A stretch of DNA of 64,000 bases from Kordia sp965283645 (GTDB lineage: Bacteria; Bacteroidota; Bacteroidia; Flavobacteriales; Flavobacteriaceae), in assembly GCF_965283645.1 (NCBI RefSeq), contig NZ_CBDIPG010000001.1, forward strand, positions 5,022,001-5,086,000, in the 5' to 3' direction. This document shows positions 37,046 to 45,779 of this stretch, piece after piece. The first letter of the stretch is position 1; every line of letters starts with the position of its first letter. The notes beneath the pieces are model-generated. The model was not told the origin of the DNA, did not search any database, and was given only the letters and a program-made list of their open reading frames with translations. The translations under genes and the position numbers were made by a program.

Positions 37046-37346
37046 TGTCTTCTAAATTTAGGCTATCTGCATACTCGATGATGTAAATTTCTTCATTTTC
37101 TTTTTTCATGAAATAGCGCTCACGTGCAAATTTTTCCAATTCGTCAGGGCTTAAGAATTTTTTGATATTCTCCCGATCTTTTTTGATTTCACTTTGCAAG
37201 TTTTCTTTTTGTTTTTCTAACAGTTCAATTTGTCTGTTAAGTTCTCTGTGTGTAGAAAACCAAGAGTTTGCATCTAAAAATAGCATCCATACGATAAATA
37301 TGGCTGAAATGATGATGTATATATTTTTGAACTTGTTTAGATTCAT
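37038..37346 (-). CDS. FtsB/DivIC-like septum formation initiator
   Basis: The 102-residue bitopic protein has one transmembrane helix (IYIIISAIFIVWMLFLDAN) followed by a heptad-rich coiled coil (LNRQIELLEKQKENLQSEIKKDRENI) and the conserved FARERYFMKKENEEIYII, as in the divisome DivIC/FtsB family. It lies between udk and mutA on the same strand, a conserved order in flavobacteria. Confidence 0.88.
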   Translation of the reverse strand: MNLNKFKNIYIIISAIFIVWMLFLDANSWFSTHRELNRQIELLEKQKENLQSEIKKDRENIKKFLSPDELEKFARERYFMKKENEEIYIIEYADSLNLEDNE

Positions 37347-37396
37347 TGTGTATGCAATTGCGCTACGATAAAAATGCTATGTAAATGTACTAAATA

Positions 37397-38005
37397 TTAG
37401 GCTAATCGTTCGCTAATAATTGTTCGAACAATATCCACGGCAACCGTATTGTATCGATTGTTTGGAATGATGATATCTGCAAATTCTTTTGTAGGCTCAA
37501 TAAACTGTTCGTGCATTGGCTTTAACGTGTTTTGGTAACGTGCTAATACTTCGTTGATTTCACGTCCACGTTGTGTAATGTCGCGTTTGATTCTTCTTAT
37601 TAAACGTTCGTCAGAATCGGCATGAACAAATATTTTGATGTCAAACATTTTACGAAGTTCAGGATTTGTCAGAATTAGAATTCCTTCTACAATGATTACT
37701 TTTCGCGGTAATGTGTGAATTGTATCTCCTGTACGATTGTGTTTTACAAACGAATATACAGGTTGATCGATGGCATTTCCATTCTTTAATTCTGTTAAAT
37801 GTTTACAGATTAAATCAAAATCAATAGATCGTGGATGATCGAAATTTATCTTTGTACGCTGTTCGTAATGTAAGTGTGAAGTATCGTTATAGTAAGAATC
37901 TTGTGAAATGATTCCGACTTCGTTTTCGGGTAATTGTTTGATGATTTCGTTAACTACGGTTGTTTTTCCACTTCCTGTTCCGCCGCCAATACCAATAATG
38001 AGCAT
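37397..38005 (-). CDS. udk: Uridine kinase
   Basis: The 202-residue P-loop enzyme phosphorylates uridine and cytidine in pyrimidine salvage. Visible are the Walker A IGIGGGTGSGKTTVV, SQDSYYND, FDHPRSIDFDLI and VEGILILT, and RRIKRDITQRGR. It is the first gene of the udk-ftsB-like-mutA-mutB unit. Confidence 0.95.
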   Translation of the reverse strand: MLIIGIGGGTGSGKTTVVNEIIKQLPENEVGIISQDSYYNDTSHLHYEQRTKINFDHPRSIDFDLICKHLTELKNGNAIDQPVYSFVKHNRTGDTIHTLPRKVIIVEGILILTNPELRKMFDIKIFVHADSDERLIRRIKRDITQRGREINEVLARYQNTLKPMHEQFIEPTKEFADIIIPNNRYNTVAVDIVRTIISERLA

Positions 38006-38031
38006 ATGTTATTTAGTTTTTTAGTCGAGCA

Positions 38032-38039
38032 CAAAATTA
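38032..38039 (-). promoter_or_regulatory. -7 element of the udk operon
   Basis: The minus strand reads TAATTTTG, matching TAnnTTTG, 26 bases before the udk start. No clear -33 element was identified. Confidence 0.5.
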
Positions 38040-38156
38040 AGTAAATTATTCATTTATTTTAGATAAAAGCGTTTAGATCACTTTGCTGTTAACATCAAAA
38101 AATTAGATTCATATAGAATCGATTGAAATTATTTTAAAAATAAATAGTTTTTGCTT

Positions 38157-38184
38157 TTGTGTTTCTAGAAAAGTCTTATATTTG
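38157..38184 (+). promoter_or_regulatory. Promoter of the tRNA-Pro locus
   Basis: TTG (38157-38159) and TATATTTG (38177-38184), 17 bases apart, form a good Bacteroidota promoter. CGGGTGTAG, like a tRNA-Pro 5' end, begins 13 bases downstream at 38198, although the intact tRNA lies 400 bases further on. Confidence 0.65.
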
Positions 38185-38197
38185 CAATCCAAATTTT

Positions 38198-38353
38198 CGG
38201 GTGTAGTTGTAAATTCAATAGAAAATATAACTATGAAATTACACTCTCGAAGAGTACTACGCAAATGTGTAGCATTGACGAAGATAACGCCTTAGCGTTA
38301 TTATCGCGCTGCGTTTGGGACGCGGAGGTCGTCACGCTTGAGGCGTGATCACC
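38198..38353 (+). pseudogene. tRNA-Pro-derived remnant
   Basis: CGGGTGTAG at 38198 resembles the tRNA 5' end. Bases 38301-38331 repeat 31 bases of the intact tRNA (38620-38650, D-arm end through anticodon arm and variable loop) with a single T/C difference. Then TCACGC TTGAG GCGTGA forms a hairpin where the T-arm should be, followed by CACCC. The rest is unrelated, so it cannot form a functional tRNA. It appears to be the displaced or duplicated part of the tRNA gene upstream of the GIY-YIG insertion. Confidence 0.6.
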
Positions 38354-38366
38354 CAAATTAAGGAGT

Positions 38367-38609
38367 ATGATAGTATATATTCTTTACAGTGAATTGAAAT
38401 CAAAATATTATGTTGGTCAAACGCAAGATTTTGAAAAAAGATTAATACGACATAATTTAGGTTATGTGAAGTCAACTAAAAGTGGTTTACCATGGAAAGT
38501 TGTTACAATTATTGAAGTTAAAAATAGAAGTGAAGCTCTTATTCTTGAAAAGAAAATTAAAAAACGAGGAGCAAAACGATATTTAGAAGATAACCAATTC
38601 GGGGTGTAG
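38367..38609 (+). CDS. GIY-YIG nuclease domain protein overlapping tRNA-Pro
   Basis: The 80-residue protein is a minimal GIY-YIG domain: VYILYS (GIY), YYVGQT (YIG), the catalytic-Arg helix KRLIRHN and EALILEKKIKKRG with the metal-binding Glu. Such small nucleases are common in Bacteroidota. Its last codons (Gly, Val, stop) lie inside the tRNA-Pro gene, and a partial tRNA copy precedes it, suggesting that the gene inserted at the tRNA locus. The motifs are seen; mobility is inferred. Confidence 0.85.
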   Translation: MIVYILYSELKSKYYVGQTQDFEKRLIRHNLGYVKSTKSGLPWKVVTIIEVKNRSEALILEKKIKKRGAKRYLEDNQFGV

Positions 38610-38674
38610 CGTAGCCCGGTTATCGCGCCGCGTTTGGGACGCGGAGGTCGCAGGTTCGAATCCTGCCACCCCGA
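38600..38674 (+). tRNA. tRNA-Pro (anticodon TGG)
   Basis: The 75-base gene folds into a complete cloverleaf: acceptor CGGGGTG/CACCCCG, D-arm GCG...CGC, anticodon stem CCGCG/CGCGG with loop TTTGGGA (anticodon TGG), variable AGGTC, T-arm GCAGG-TTCGAAT-CCTGC and discriminator A. CCA is not encoded. Its 5' end overlaps the stop codon of the GIY-YIG gene. Confidence 0.95.
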
Positions 38675-38681
38675 CAAATAA

Positions 38682-38709
38682 AAAGTCTTGCATTAGCAAG
38701 ACTTTTTTT
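38682..38709 (+). terminator. tRNA-Pro terminator
   Basis: AAAGTCTTGC and GCAAGACTTT form a perfect 10-bp stem with an ATTA loop, followed by a T run, 7 bases after the tRNA. Confidence 0.9.
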
Positions 38710-38754
38710 ATGCAATACATTTAAGCTCGCTTAAGAATGTATTGCATAAAAAAA
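38703..38754. repeat. 19-bp perfect inverted repeat overlapping the tRNA terminator
   Basis: TTTTTTTATGCAATACATT (38703-38721) and AATGTATTGCATAAAAAAA (38736-38754) are exact complements. Inside, TTAAG/CTTAA also pairs around CTCG. It shares the T run of the first terminator and could serve as a second, bidirectional one. Confidence 0.8.
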
Positions 38755-38881
38755 GGGTTCCGAGCGCGAAGCGATCCAAGACTTTCATTTGCAACAAACC
38801 CAATTCAGGGTCACGTAGTAATCCTTTGTTCTTCCTAGTTGAGTTTATTTAGAAATGTATTTTAATCAAATTAACTTTACT

Positions 38882-39355
38882 TTACTTCCGTTCTTTAAAA
38901 CCAGATACATGCGAAGAAATCGCTTTCCAAAGAGTATCTTTTTTAATTAACACATTACTCGATTCATATTGGCTATATACAGAATCTTTATAGATATATC
39001 CAGTTCCAGAAATGATAGCGGTTCCGTTTTTATAAATAGCCAAACGTTTGATTTCATAACGGAAAAAATCGTGCTGTGTAGCATTTTTTTTAATCCAATT
39101 GAGTTCATCATTTTTGGTATATCTATTCCCAGAACCATCAATAAGTTCAAAACTTTCATCTAAAATTTGATCTAACAAAATCGTGTCTTGTTCTTTGTAT
39201 GCTTTTGGCCATAATACTTCTTTCATATTCCGAAGCGTAGATTCATCTTTTGATGTAATTTGAGAAAAAGTTGATTTTTGAGTATTTTCTTGATTGCAAC
39301 TGCTTATAAAAAGTGTGAATATTACTGCGAAACTTATTATTTTTAGAACGTTCAT
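38882..39355 (-). CDS. NTF2-like (DUF4440/SnoaL) lipoprotein
   Basis: The 157-residue protein has a lipobox (TLFISSCNQ) and an NTF2-like alpha+beta domain (ILDESFELIDGSGNRYTKNDELNWIKKN, TLWKAISSHVSGF). Such domains bind small ligands or have isomerase-like roles; this one is unassigned. It lies 4 bases after the ankyrin-lipocalin gene on the same strand. Confidence 0.72.
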   Translation of the reverse strand: MNVLKIISFAVIFTLFISSCNQENTQKSTFSQITSKDESTLRNMKEVLWPKAYKEQDTILLDQILDESFELIDGSGNRYTKNDELNWIKKNATQHDFFRYEIKRLAIYKNGTAIISGTGYIYKDSVYSQYESSNVLIKKDTLWKAISSHVSGFKERK

Positions 39356-39359
39356 GATG

Positions 39360-40859
39360 TTATTCTTTTTTAAGGATGAATTTTATTTTTAGTTTTCCAA
39401 ACCAAGCTGGTTTATTTCCATTAGGATAAGTTTCGTCAAACATGATAAGTTCTAACAAATCATTGTTGGACGTTATTTTATAATACTGTTTTCCACCTTC
39501 AAAACCTGGAACTTTTGCAATATCAGGAGTCGCTGTAATTACATTTTCATCAATTTGATAACTTCCTGTATTGAATACAATCGTCTGAAACGCTTTTGTA
39601 ATTTCTTCCGTTGATGGTTTGGATAAATTTTGAAAAGGAGTCCGTTTTTGCATGCGCGGATTGTACATAAGCGCATAGTTTTTCTTAGAAAATAGAAAAC
39701 GTCCATGATCTTCTTCTTTTCGAATATAAGTTGTGTCTGCATACATATATTGAATTTCTTGCACTTTCCACGAACCAACGATACTGTTTTCCGCTTGTTT
39801 TTTCGTTTCAATAAGTTGAATGATTTCCGTTAAGTCGGACAATTTTGCAACATCATATGCGCTATACGTATTGTCCAACGCTTTGTATGTATAATCCGCA
39901 TTGTGATGTATTAAGAGTTTTGCGAACGTTTTATGTTTATACCAAAGCGTCCAATGTAGTGCAGAAGCATTGTTTACAGTATCTTTGGTGTCAATTGTTG
40001 CTCCATTTTGAATGAGTAAAGAACCAATTGTGACATTTCCGTCAATAGCGGCTCCAATTAAAGGTGTTAATTGATATGTATTTCCTGTACTATTTACATC
40101 AGCGCCAGATTTTAATAATAAATCTACAATTGCAACATGTCCAAATCGTGCCGCCCACGCAAGTGGCGTTTGTCCAACACGGTTCATTTTATTGACGTTC
40201 ACATTGTAATTAATTAATAATTTGACCAATTCATAATTTCCTTGTTGCGCGGCAAGTTGCAGTATTGGAGTTTCTAATTGATCTTTTGTGTTTGCCGAAA
40301 GTCCTTTTTTGAGTAATTTCTCAGTCGTTTTTAGATCATTTTCAAGAATTGCCGTTACAAGTTTTTTTTCTTTTTTCGTTAATAAACGTACAATTTTTGT
40401 CGTTCTAAATACATTCGCAACAGAATCATGATGCCAAAGTCGGAAAGCAACATCAACAGCTTTTCCATGTTTACTTTTTAAGAATAAATCTGCGTCTTTT
40501 TCTATCAATAAGTTCATCACAGGAATTTTCCCAGAGAATGTTGCCCAATTCAACGCATGATCTTTGTTTTTATCAACGGCGTTTATTTTTGCACCATTTT
40601 CTAACAAAACGCTACAGATTTCAATATTTCCAATGGAAGAAGCATACATTAATGGAGTTCCTTGCAAGCCTTTTAATTCGGCAAGATTCACATTTGCACC
40701 TTGGAGAATGAGTTGTTTTGTTTTTTCAAGATTATTTTCTGAAACAGCTCGTACTAATGGTGTTTTTCCTTTTTCATCATGAGAATTTATCGAATTTTGT
40801 CCAAAACTAATTTTCAGTAGTAAGAAACAAATGAGTGTTAGTATATGTTGTCTTTTCAT
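39360..40859 (-). CDS. Secreted ankyrin-repeat protein with C-terminal lipocalin-like domain
   Basis: The 499-residue protein has a signal peptide (LLLKISFGQ), about eight ankyrin repeats in two blocks (for example GKTPLVRAVSENNLEKTKQL, GTPLMYASSIGNIEICSVLL, TPLAWAARFGHVAIVDLLL), and from about residue 360 a lipocalin-like region (IVGSWKVQEIQYM, GFEGGKQYYKITSN). Ankyrins mediate protein binding and lipocalins bind small hydrophobic ligands. The fusion suggests an envelope adaptor. It overlaps the CPBP gene by 4 bases, so the two are coupled. Confidence 0.85.
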   Translation of the reverse strand: MKRQHILTLICFLLLKISFGQNSINSHDEKGKTPLVRAVSENNLEKTKQLILQGANVNLAELKGLQGTPLMYASSIGNIEICSVLLENGAKINAVDKNKDHALNWATFSGKIPVMNLLIEKDADLFLKSKHGKAVDVAFRLWHHDSVANVFRTTKIVRLLTKKEKKLVTAILENDLKTTEKLLKKGLSANTKDQLETPILQLAAQQGNYELVKLLINYNVNVNKMNRVGQTPLAWAARFGHVAIVDLLLKSGADVNSTGNTYQLTPLIGAAIDGNVTIGSLLIQNGATIDTKDTVNNASALHWTLWYKHKTFAKLLIHHNADYTYKALDNTYSAYDVAKLSDLTEIIQLIETKKQAENSIVGSWKVQEIQYMYADTTYIRKEEDHGRFLFSKKNYALMYNPRMQKRTPFQNLSKPSTEEITKAFQTIVFNTGSYQIDENVITATPDIAKVPGFEGGKQYYKITSNNDLLELIMFDETYPNGNKPAWFGKLKIKFILKKE

Positions 40860-41731
40860 GATAGTGTTTGTGTTTTTTTCTTTTTAATTTTAAACCAAAA
40901 AAGTACAGCAGTTAGCAACCAAAGAAATGTCCAGATAAAATCATTAATAGGGCGATTTAGAGAAGATGCTACAAAAGCAGTATTTGAAACATCTGAACTA
41001 ATATTGAGTGCGCCATGAAATACAACAGCTATCCAAATGACGTTTTTTCTAAGCATGGCAATTCCGAAAACGATAGAAAAAATTGTACAGAGCAATGGCA
41101 TTAAGATGAACCCGCCAATAATTGGATATTCAGGATAATTATGACCAAGTAAAATAGCGGGTAAGTGCCACAAACCCCAAACAATTCCAATGGCAATAAA
41201 TCCTTTTAAGCTAGTATCGGAAGCCCATTTTTGCTGTAAATAGCCACGCCAGCCATATTCTTCGCCAAAAGCAAATAGTAAGCTGTACAACAATGTGCCA
41301 ATGAAGTAAGAGAGTGCGTAGTTTCCAATAAATGCATACCAAGGTTGTGGAGTCGCGCCAAAAATCATAGCAACACCTTTAACGCTAACATTGCCGTTTT
41401 CTATGGAAATAAACCCTTCTTTTAGTGTAGCCGCATTAAAAAGTAGTGTAAGTAACAGTGTTGAAATTTCTATTAAAAGCGGAATAAAAGCGGCAAATAC
41501 TAACCATTTCCAATCTTTTAACGGATTCCAAGAAACTCCTGTGAAGAGTCCTTCTTTGTGATACAAACGCATTATGATTGCCGCCAATGCAGGAATCCAC
41601 ATGAGCACTAATGTCCAAGAAGAATCGCTCGAATTGTCATTGATAACAAAATAGTAAGGAATGCATGAAAGTAGCATGACTAGCACACAAAATTGCCATC
41701 CTTTTTTGTGTAAGTTGAATTTTGTTTTCAT
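40856..41731 (-). CDS. CPBP-family intramembrane glutamic protease
   Basis: The 291-residue membrane protein has about eight hydrophobic segments and the three CPBP (Abi) motifs: FGEEYGWRGYLQQKW (EExxxR), GLWHLPAILLGH, and FHGALNISSD. Members are Rce1-like proteases of prenylated or other membrane substrates. It starts the CPBP-ankyrin-NTF2 unit, whose 4-base overlap suggests a functional connection. Confidence 0.92.
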   Translation of the reverse strand: MKTKFNLHKKGWQFCVLVMLLSCIPYYFVINDNSSDSSWTLVLMWIPALAAIIMRLYHKEGLFTGVSWNPLKDWKWLVFAAFIPLLIEISTLLLTLLFNAATLKEGFISIENGNVSVKGVAMIFGATPQPWYAFIGNYALSYFIGTLLYSLLFAFGEEYGWRGYLQQKWASDTSLKGFIAIGIVWGLWHLPAILLGHNYPEYPIIGGFILMPLLCTIFSIVFGIAMLRKNVIWIAVVFHGALNISSDVSNTAFVASSLNRPINDFIWTFLWLLTAVLFWFKIKKKKTQTLS

Positions 41732-41827
41732 AAAATTTTTTGATTGATGAATGAAAGTTCAAATGTCAAATCATTTCTATGAAAAAGGGCAAGAAAGCAG
41801 TGTGATTTCGTTAAGATTAATTATTTT

Positions 41828-42880
41828 TTACATATTATTTTCTTTTCGAAATTTGGAAGGTGTTGTGTTTGTGAACTTTGCGAATGCTTTGTAAAACGTA
41901 ACTTTATTGTTAAATCCGGCTTCTTCTGCAATCGCTTCAATTTTGTAATGTTTAAATTTTTCGTCTGTAAGCAATTGTTTGGCAAAAGTAATACGGTGTT
42001 TGTTTACATAATCATTGAAATTCTCATGAATATGTTCTGAAAATGTACGCGAAATGTATTGTGATTTTGTGTTCAGTTTTGCTGCCAAATCGTCAACTGA
42101 TAAATTGTTTTGTAGGTAACTTTTTTCTTCCGAAAATAATTTTTCAAGCTGTTGCTGAATTGTCTTCATTTCGTGAACATTTAAACTTGAAGTTTGATAT
42201 TTTGCTTTGAATGTTTTAAAGAATTTTGGATCACGATACAATACAAATGCAATTGTAAATACGAAAATGTTTGAAAATAAATAATACCATTTAAAATCGA
42301 GCCAGCTATTTGCAAAAAGGGTAAATAGTGAAATCACAATGTTGGCACTAATAAAAATTAAGCCAATTCCCGAAAGGTAGAAGAACACATTTGTACTGAG
42401 TTTTGCTTTGTGTTTTCTAACAAAAACAATCAGAAATACAGCATATACCAATTGATGTAACGCTCGAAAATAGTTAGCTGGCATAATGTATTTCATAAAG
42501 AAATTGATATCACCAAACAATTCTATTTTGCGTTCAAACGGTTGAAATGTATATTCAATCAACATTATATTTATAATGATTAACGGAATTAAATGCAACG
42601 CATCTTTACGCTGTAATTTGATCTCTGGTTTTATAGTTGCTCTAAAATGAAGCCACAGTAACGGACCATACAAAACACCAACGGAATGATAGAAAAAACC
42701 TAAAATTTCAGGCACGGCATATTTAATTTCTGTCGTTCCGTAAATGAAATAACAAATTTCAATACTGAACAGTACTGCATAAATAGCTAATGATCTATTT
42801 TTTAATTCATTTTGATAGAAAAATAATCCGCCAGCAGTAAATATTGTAAATAATGCTTGAATGAATAGAGCTAAATACAA
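41828..42880 (-). CDS. AraC-family transcriptional regulator with membrane N-terminus
   Basis: The 350-residue protein has seven or so hydrophobic segments in the first 230 residues and a C-terminal AraC HTH (LSVDDLAAKLNTKSQYISRTFSEHIHENFNDYVNKHRI, AEEAGFNNKVTFYKAFAKFT). It is a membrane-bound regulator that may sense signals directly. It is a single gene, with the CPBP unit downstream on the same strand. Confidence 0.9.
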   Translation of the reverse strand: MYLALFIQALFTIFTAGGLFFYQNELKNRSLAIYAVLFSIEICYFIYGTTEIKYAVPEILGFFYHSVGVLYGPLLWLHFRATIKPEIKLQRKDALHLIPLIIINIMLIEYTFQPFERKIELFGDINFFMKYIMPANYFRALHQLVYAVFLIVFVRKHKAKLSTNVFFYLSGIGLIFISANIVISLFTLFANSWLDFKWYYLFSNIFVFTIAFVLYRDPKFFKTFKAKYQTSSLNVHEMKTIQQQLEKLFSEEKSYLQNNLSVDDLAAKLNTKSQYISRTFSEHIHENFNDYVNKHRITFAKQLLTDEKFKHYKIEAIAEEAGFNNKVTFYKAFAKFTNTTPSKFRKENNM

Positions 42881-43006
42881 AGTTGAATTTTTTAGAGTTT
42901 AAAAGTAATATTTTTGATTTTGGAAATTATAAAAGTATCTTCAAAATATTCTAAAGTTTAAAAATTGTAGGTAAATCAATCAAATTATAATTTGTACATT
43001 TAAAGT

Positions 43007-43048
43007 ATATCTCAGTTTTTACTTATGAATGAATTATATGCTGAGATA
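43007..43048. promoter_or_regulatory. 8-bp inverted repeat upstream of the toxin-23-like gene
   Basis: TATCTCAG (43007-43014) and CTGAGATA (43041-43048) are perfect complements 26 bases apart, ending 22 bases before the ATG at 43071. They may be a hairpin or an operator. Confidence 0.35.
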
Positions 43049-43070
43049 AGCTTTAAAATAAGATAAACAG

Positions 43071-44009
43071 ATGAAATATATACAACGAAGCATCTTCATT
43101 TATTTTGCGCTTTTGTGTAGTAATTATGTGTTGGCTCAAAATGATTTTGAAAGATCAGATTTTGATTTTACCTACGGAGTCGCCACAAAATTCACGATAG
43201 AATTTAGTCCACAAGGTGCTGTAGCTTATAAATTGAGTTTAACAGGCGGCATTGGTTACGACATTGACAATGCGGTATTGCCTGCACTTCATACCGGACT
43301 TTTATTGTTTAATACAAATAGTGTCGGAGCAGACCAAAGCAAGCCTCCGTACCGATTACAAGCCCATTTTTTTGTGAGTACAATAGCTACATTACGACTG
43401 GATAAACGAGATTTTAGCCCGTTTGAAAGAAATGTTCCATTGTATCATTTTGCCGATTTTACATCAAATCCGCTTCAAAATCCGTACAAATCTTCCATAA
43501 GTTACGGTGTCATTTTTATAGAAAATAGGCAAAGTCAGCGTGTAGGTTTCTTCAATGCAAACGTTATGGGAGTTGCGCAGTTGAGTTATTACAACGATGG
43601 CGGACCAATTTTGGGTTGGGCAGGCGACAACAGAGATCGGTATTATACAGGCGGAATTACGCTTAGTTATCACGGAAACCGAAGTGATTTAATAGATTTG
43701 GTAGAGCTGAGTTATCATAAATATACAGGGTATCAAAAATATGCGTTTGACGTAGCAGATCATTTACAAATAGATTTCCTCAATTATGCTGACACCGAAC
43801 AATTTGGGTTGAATCAGCAACGATGGCGATTGAATTTTTCGAATATGGAAAACGGTTTTGGTGGTAGTTTTTCATTGTATAATTATGCACGATTGGATTT
43901 ACAAGATTTTCTACATTTTAAAACCAACGTTCCGTATCATCCTGATTATTACCAAACGTATCGCATGATGTTTGGAATGCGACATGAATACAATCATACA
44001 CAATTTTAA
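43071..44009 (+). CDS. Secreted protein resembling polymorphic toxin type 23 domain
   Basis: The 312-residue protein has a signal peptide (LCSNYVLAQ) and a beta-rich mature region. Segments QLSYYNDGGPILGW, GDNRDRYYTGGI, DLVELSYHKYTGYQKYAF and a C-terminal VPYHPDYYQTYRMMFG recall the toxin-23 domain seen at the ends of Bacteroidota polymorphic toxins; here it follows a signal peptide alone. An outer-membrane beta-barrel is the main alternative. It is followed 12 bases on by a lipoprotein gene. Confidence 0.5.
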   Translation: MKYIQRSIFIYFALLCSNYVLAQNDFERSDFDFTYGVATKFTIEFSPQGAVAYKLSLTGGIGYDIDNAVLPALHTGLLLFNTNSVGADQSKPPYRLQAHFFVSTIATLRLDKRDFSPFERNVPLYHFADFTSNPLQNPYKSSISYGVIFIENRQSQRVGFFNANVMGVAQLSYYNDGGPILGWAGDNRDRYYTGGITLSYHGNRSDLIDLVELSYHKYTGYQKYAFDVADHLQIDFLNYADTEQFGLNQQRWRLNFSNMENGFGGSFSLYNYARLDLQDFLHFKTNVPYHPDYYQTYRMMFGMRHEYNHTQF

Positions 44010-44021
44010 AATTTTAGAAAG

Positions 44022-44843
44022 ATGAAAAAGGTAATAATTTTAGTCGTTTTCTTGTGTTTGTTCACTTCCTGCCAAACAGGTTTATATTTGGTAAATCAAG
44101 AATATATGAATCAACGCGTTACGCAAACCAAAAGTTTTCCCGTTGAAGAATTTGAAATATATGTGTTTGATCTTTGTGAAGATTACGAAGTAAGTTCAAA
44201 GGAAGAATTGAAGACCCGATTTTGTGATTGCCCGAGCGATTTTTACGATGAAGCAAAAAAGCGAGATATTCGTAAAGTAGAAGAAATATATATATTGAAA
44301 CACAAAGCTTCTAATTTAATATTGTATTTCACTACGTTTTCTCATAAATATATACTTAGAAAAGAGAAATTCTTAAATGATCAAAAAATCTATGAAAACA
44401 AAATTATTTTAGATCAGATAGAGAATATTTACATCGGAAAAATTGATACAGAAAAAAATGAAATCTATTTCAAAGGAATCGATAAATTAAGAGATGTAAC
44501 CTTCTATTTTGATCCAGCTCAGTTTCCTGAAAAAATATTAGTAACCAAAGGAAAAATGACTACTGCAGAAAATGGGTATAGCATAAAAGAAACGATTCCG
44601 CTAGATGATGTGTTTCGTAAAAATGTGAAATATATAAAAAACTCAAAATACACGATCGATTATTATAAAGGAAATAACTATGAAGAGTTGCCAAAACATG
44701 TTTCTACAATCAATATTATTGCTGATGAAGATGAATTGGAAGTAGTATTTAGTTTCAACGATTTTGAAGAACATTACAAATTGGCTTCCAAAAGAATACG
44801 ATTTTATCCAAGTTTTGAATCAATTGTGGCTAGTGAAAAGTGA
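44022..44843 (+). CDS. Hypothetical lipoprotein, partner of the toxin-23-like gene
   Basis: The 273-residue protein has a lipobox (LCLFTSCQTG) and a mature region without recognised motif, rich in Tyr, Lys and Glu. The 12-base gap implies co-transcription with the preceding gene, so it could be a partner or protective lipoprotein if that gene is a toxin. Confidence 0.65.
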   Translation: MKKVIILVVFLCLFTSCQTGLYLVNQEYMNQRVTQTKSFPVEEFEIYVFDLCEDYEVSSKEELKTRFCDCPSDFYDEAKKRDIRKVEEIYILKHKASNLILYFTTFSHKYILRKEKFLNDQKIYENKIILDQIENIYIGKIDTEKNEIYFKGIDKLRDVTFYFDPAQFPEKILVTKGKMTTAENGYSIKETIPLDDVFRKNVKYIKNSKYTIDYYKGNNYEELPKHVSTINIIADEDELEVVFSFNDFEEHYKLASKRIRFYPSFESIVASEK

Positions 44844-44894
44844 TATCATTCTTTAAAAATTTATATCTTCGTTCACTTCAAAAATCATCACTAA

Positions 44895-45770
44895 ATGAAA
44901 ATACAGTTACCAACTTTTATGTGCATTATACTTTTAATTGTTGCATGTGGAAACGATTCAAAGAAAACAGAAACGACTCCAGAAAACCAAGCAACAACTG
45001 AAGTTTCGAAGCCTACATCAGTAGCTGATCAAATTGTGATGATCAAGGAAAATTTTTCTAAAATAGAAAATCAGCAAGAATCGTTTGTGAAAAAGGAAAC
45101 CATGACAGATGCTGTTGGAGTAACTATTGAACTTTTAGGATTCTATAAAGAAAATACACCTGCTAAAATTGTAAAACTAGAAGCTGGCGAACACGGTTCT
45201 ACAAAAACTTCCTACTACTTTAAAGACAATACACTGTTTTTTGTATTTCAACAAGAATTTAGCGAAGTATCTATGAATGGTCCTTTTACAGGAATTGAAC
45301 ACCGTTTTTATATTGCTGATGGAAAACTAATTCGAGTGTTGAAAAAAGGTAAAACGTTCGAATCTGTTGATATTGACTTAACGAAGGTTGAAAATGAAGA
45401 TGTAACGGCAACTTGGAAAAATGAATCTACTGCTGTAGCAGAATTTACAAAATCCGCTAGAAAAGCGAGTGCATTATTGTTAGAAACGAGCATTGGTTTG
45501 GATGATGGACGTTGGATCAGTAACGATGATCCGAATGCTGGAATTGAATTAAAAGATGGGAAATTGATCATGTTTCACGAAAGTGCAACAGCCACTTCAA
45601 ATGATGTGTATGATTATCAACTAACAGAACACGAAGGTGTTGAATATCTTACATTGATTGATAAAAAAGGTGATAAACTCGAGTATTCAATCTTAGAATA
45701 TACGGATGAAATTTTTATAATCAGTTACTTGGTACGCGGAAATAAGTTAACTTATAGTAAAGAAAAGTAA
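44895..45770 (+). CDS. Hypothetical lipoprotein
   Basis: The 291-residue protein has a lipobox (ILLIVACGND), a Thr/Glu-rich linker and two beta-rich segments (AGEHGSTKTSYYFKDNTLFFVF; KLIMFHESATATSNDVYDYQL). No family was recognised. It shares its direction with the neighbouring lipoprotein genes; 51 bases separate it from the previous gene. Confidence 0.65.
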   Translation: MKIQLPTFMCIILLIVACGNDSKKTETTPENQATTEVSKPTSVADQIVMIKENFSKIENQQESFVKKETMTDAVGVTIELLGFYKENTPAKIVKLEAGEHGSTKTSYYFKDNTLFFVFQQEFSEVSMNGPFTGIEHRFYIADGKLIRVLKKGKTFESVDIDLTKVENEDVTATWKNESTAVAEFTKSARKASALLLETSIGLDDGRWISNDDPNAGIELKDGKLIMFHESATATSNDVYDYQLTEHEGVEYLTLIDKKGDKLEYSILEYTDEIFIISYLVRGNKLTYSKEK

Positions 45771-45779
45771 TGCTGATTT

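Noticed and set aside
38361..38365. AGGAG before the GIY-YIG start as a Shine-Dalgarno site
   Set aside because: It is only one base from the ATG and this phylum rarely uses such sites.
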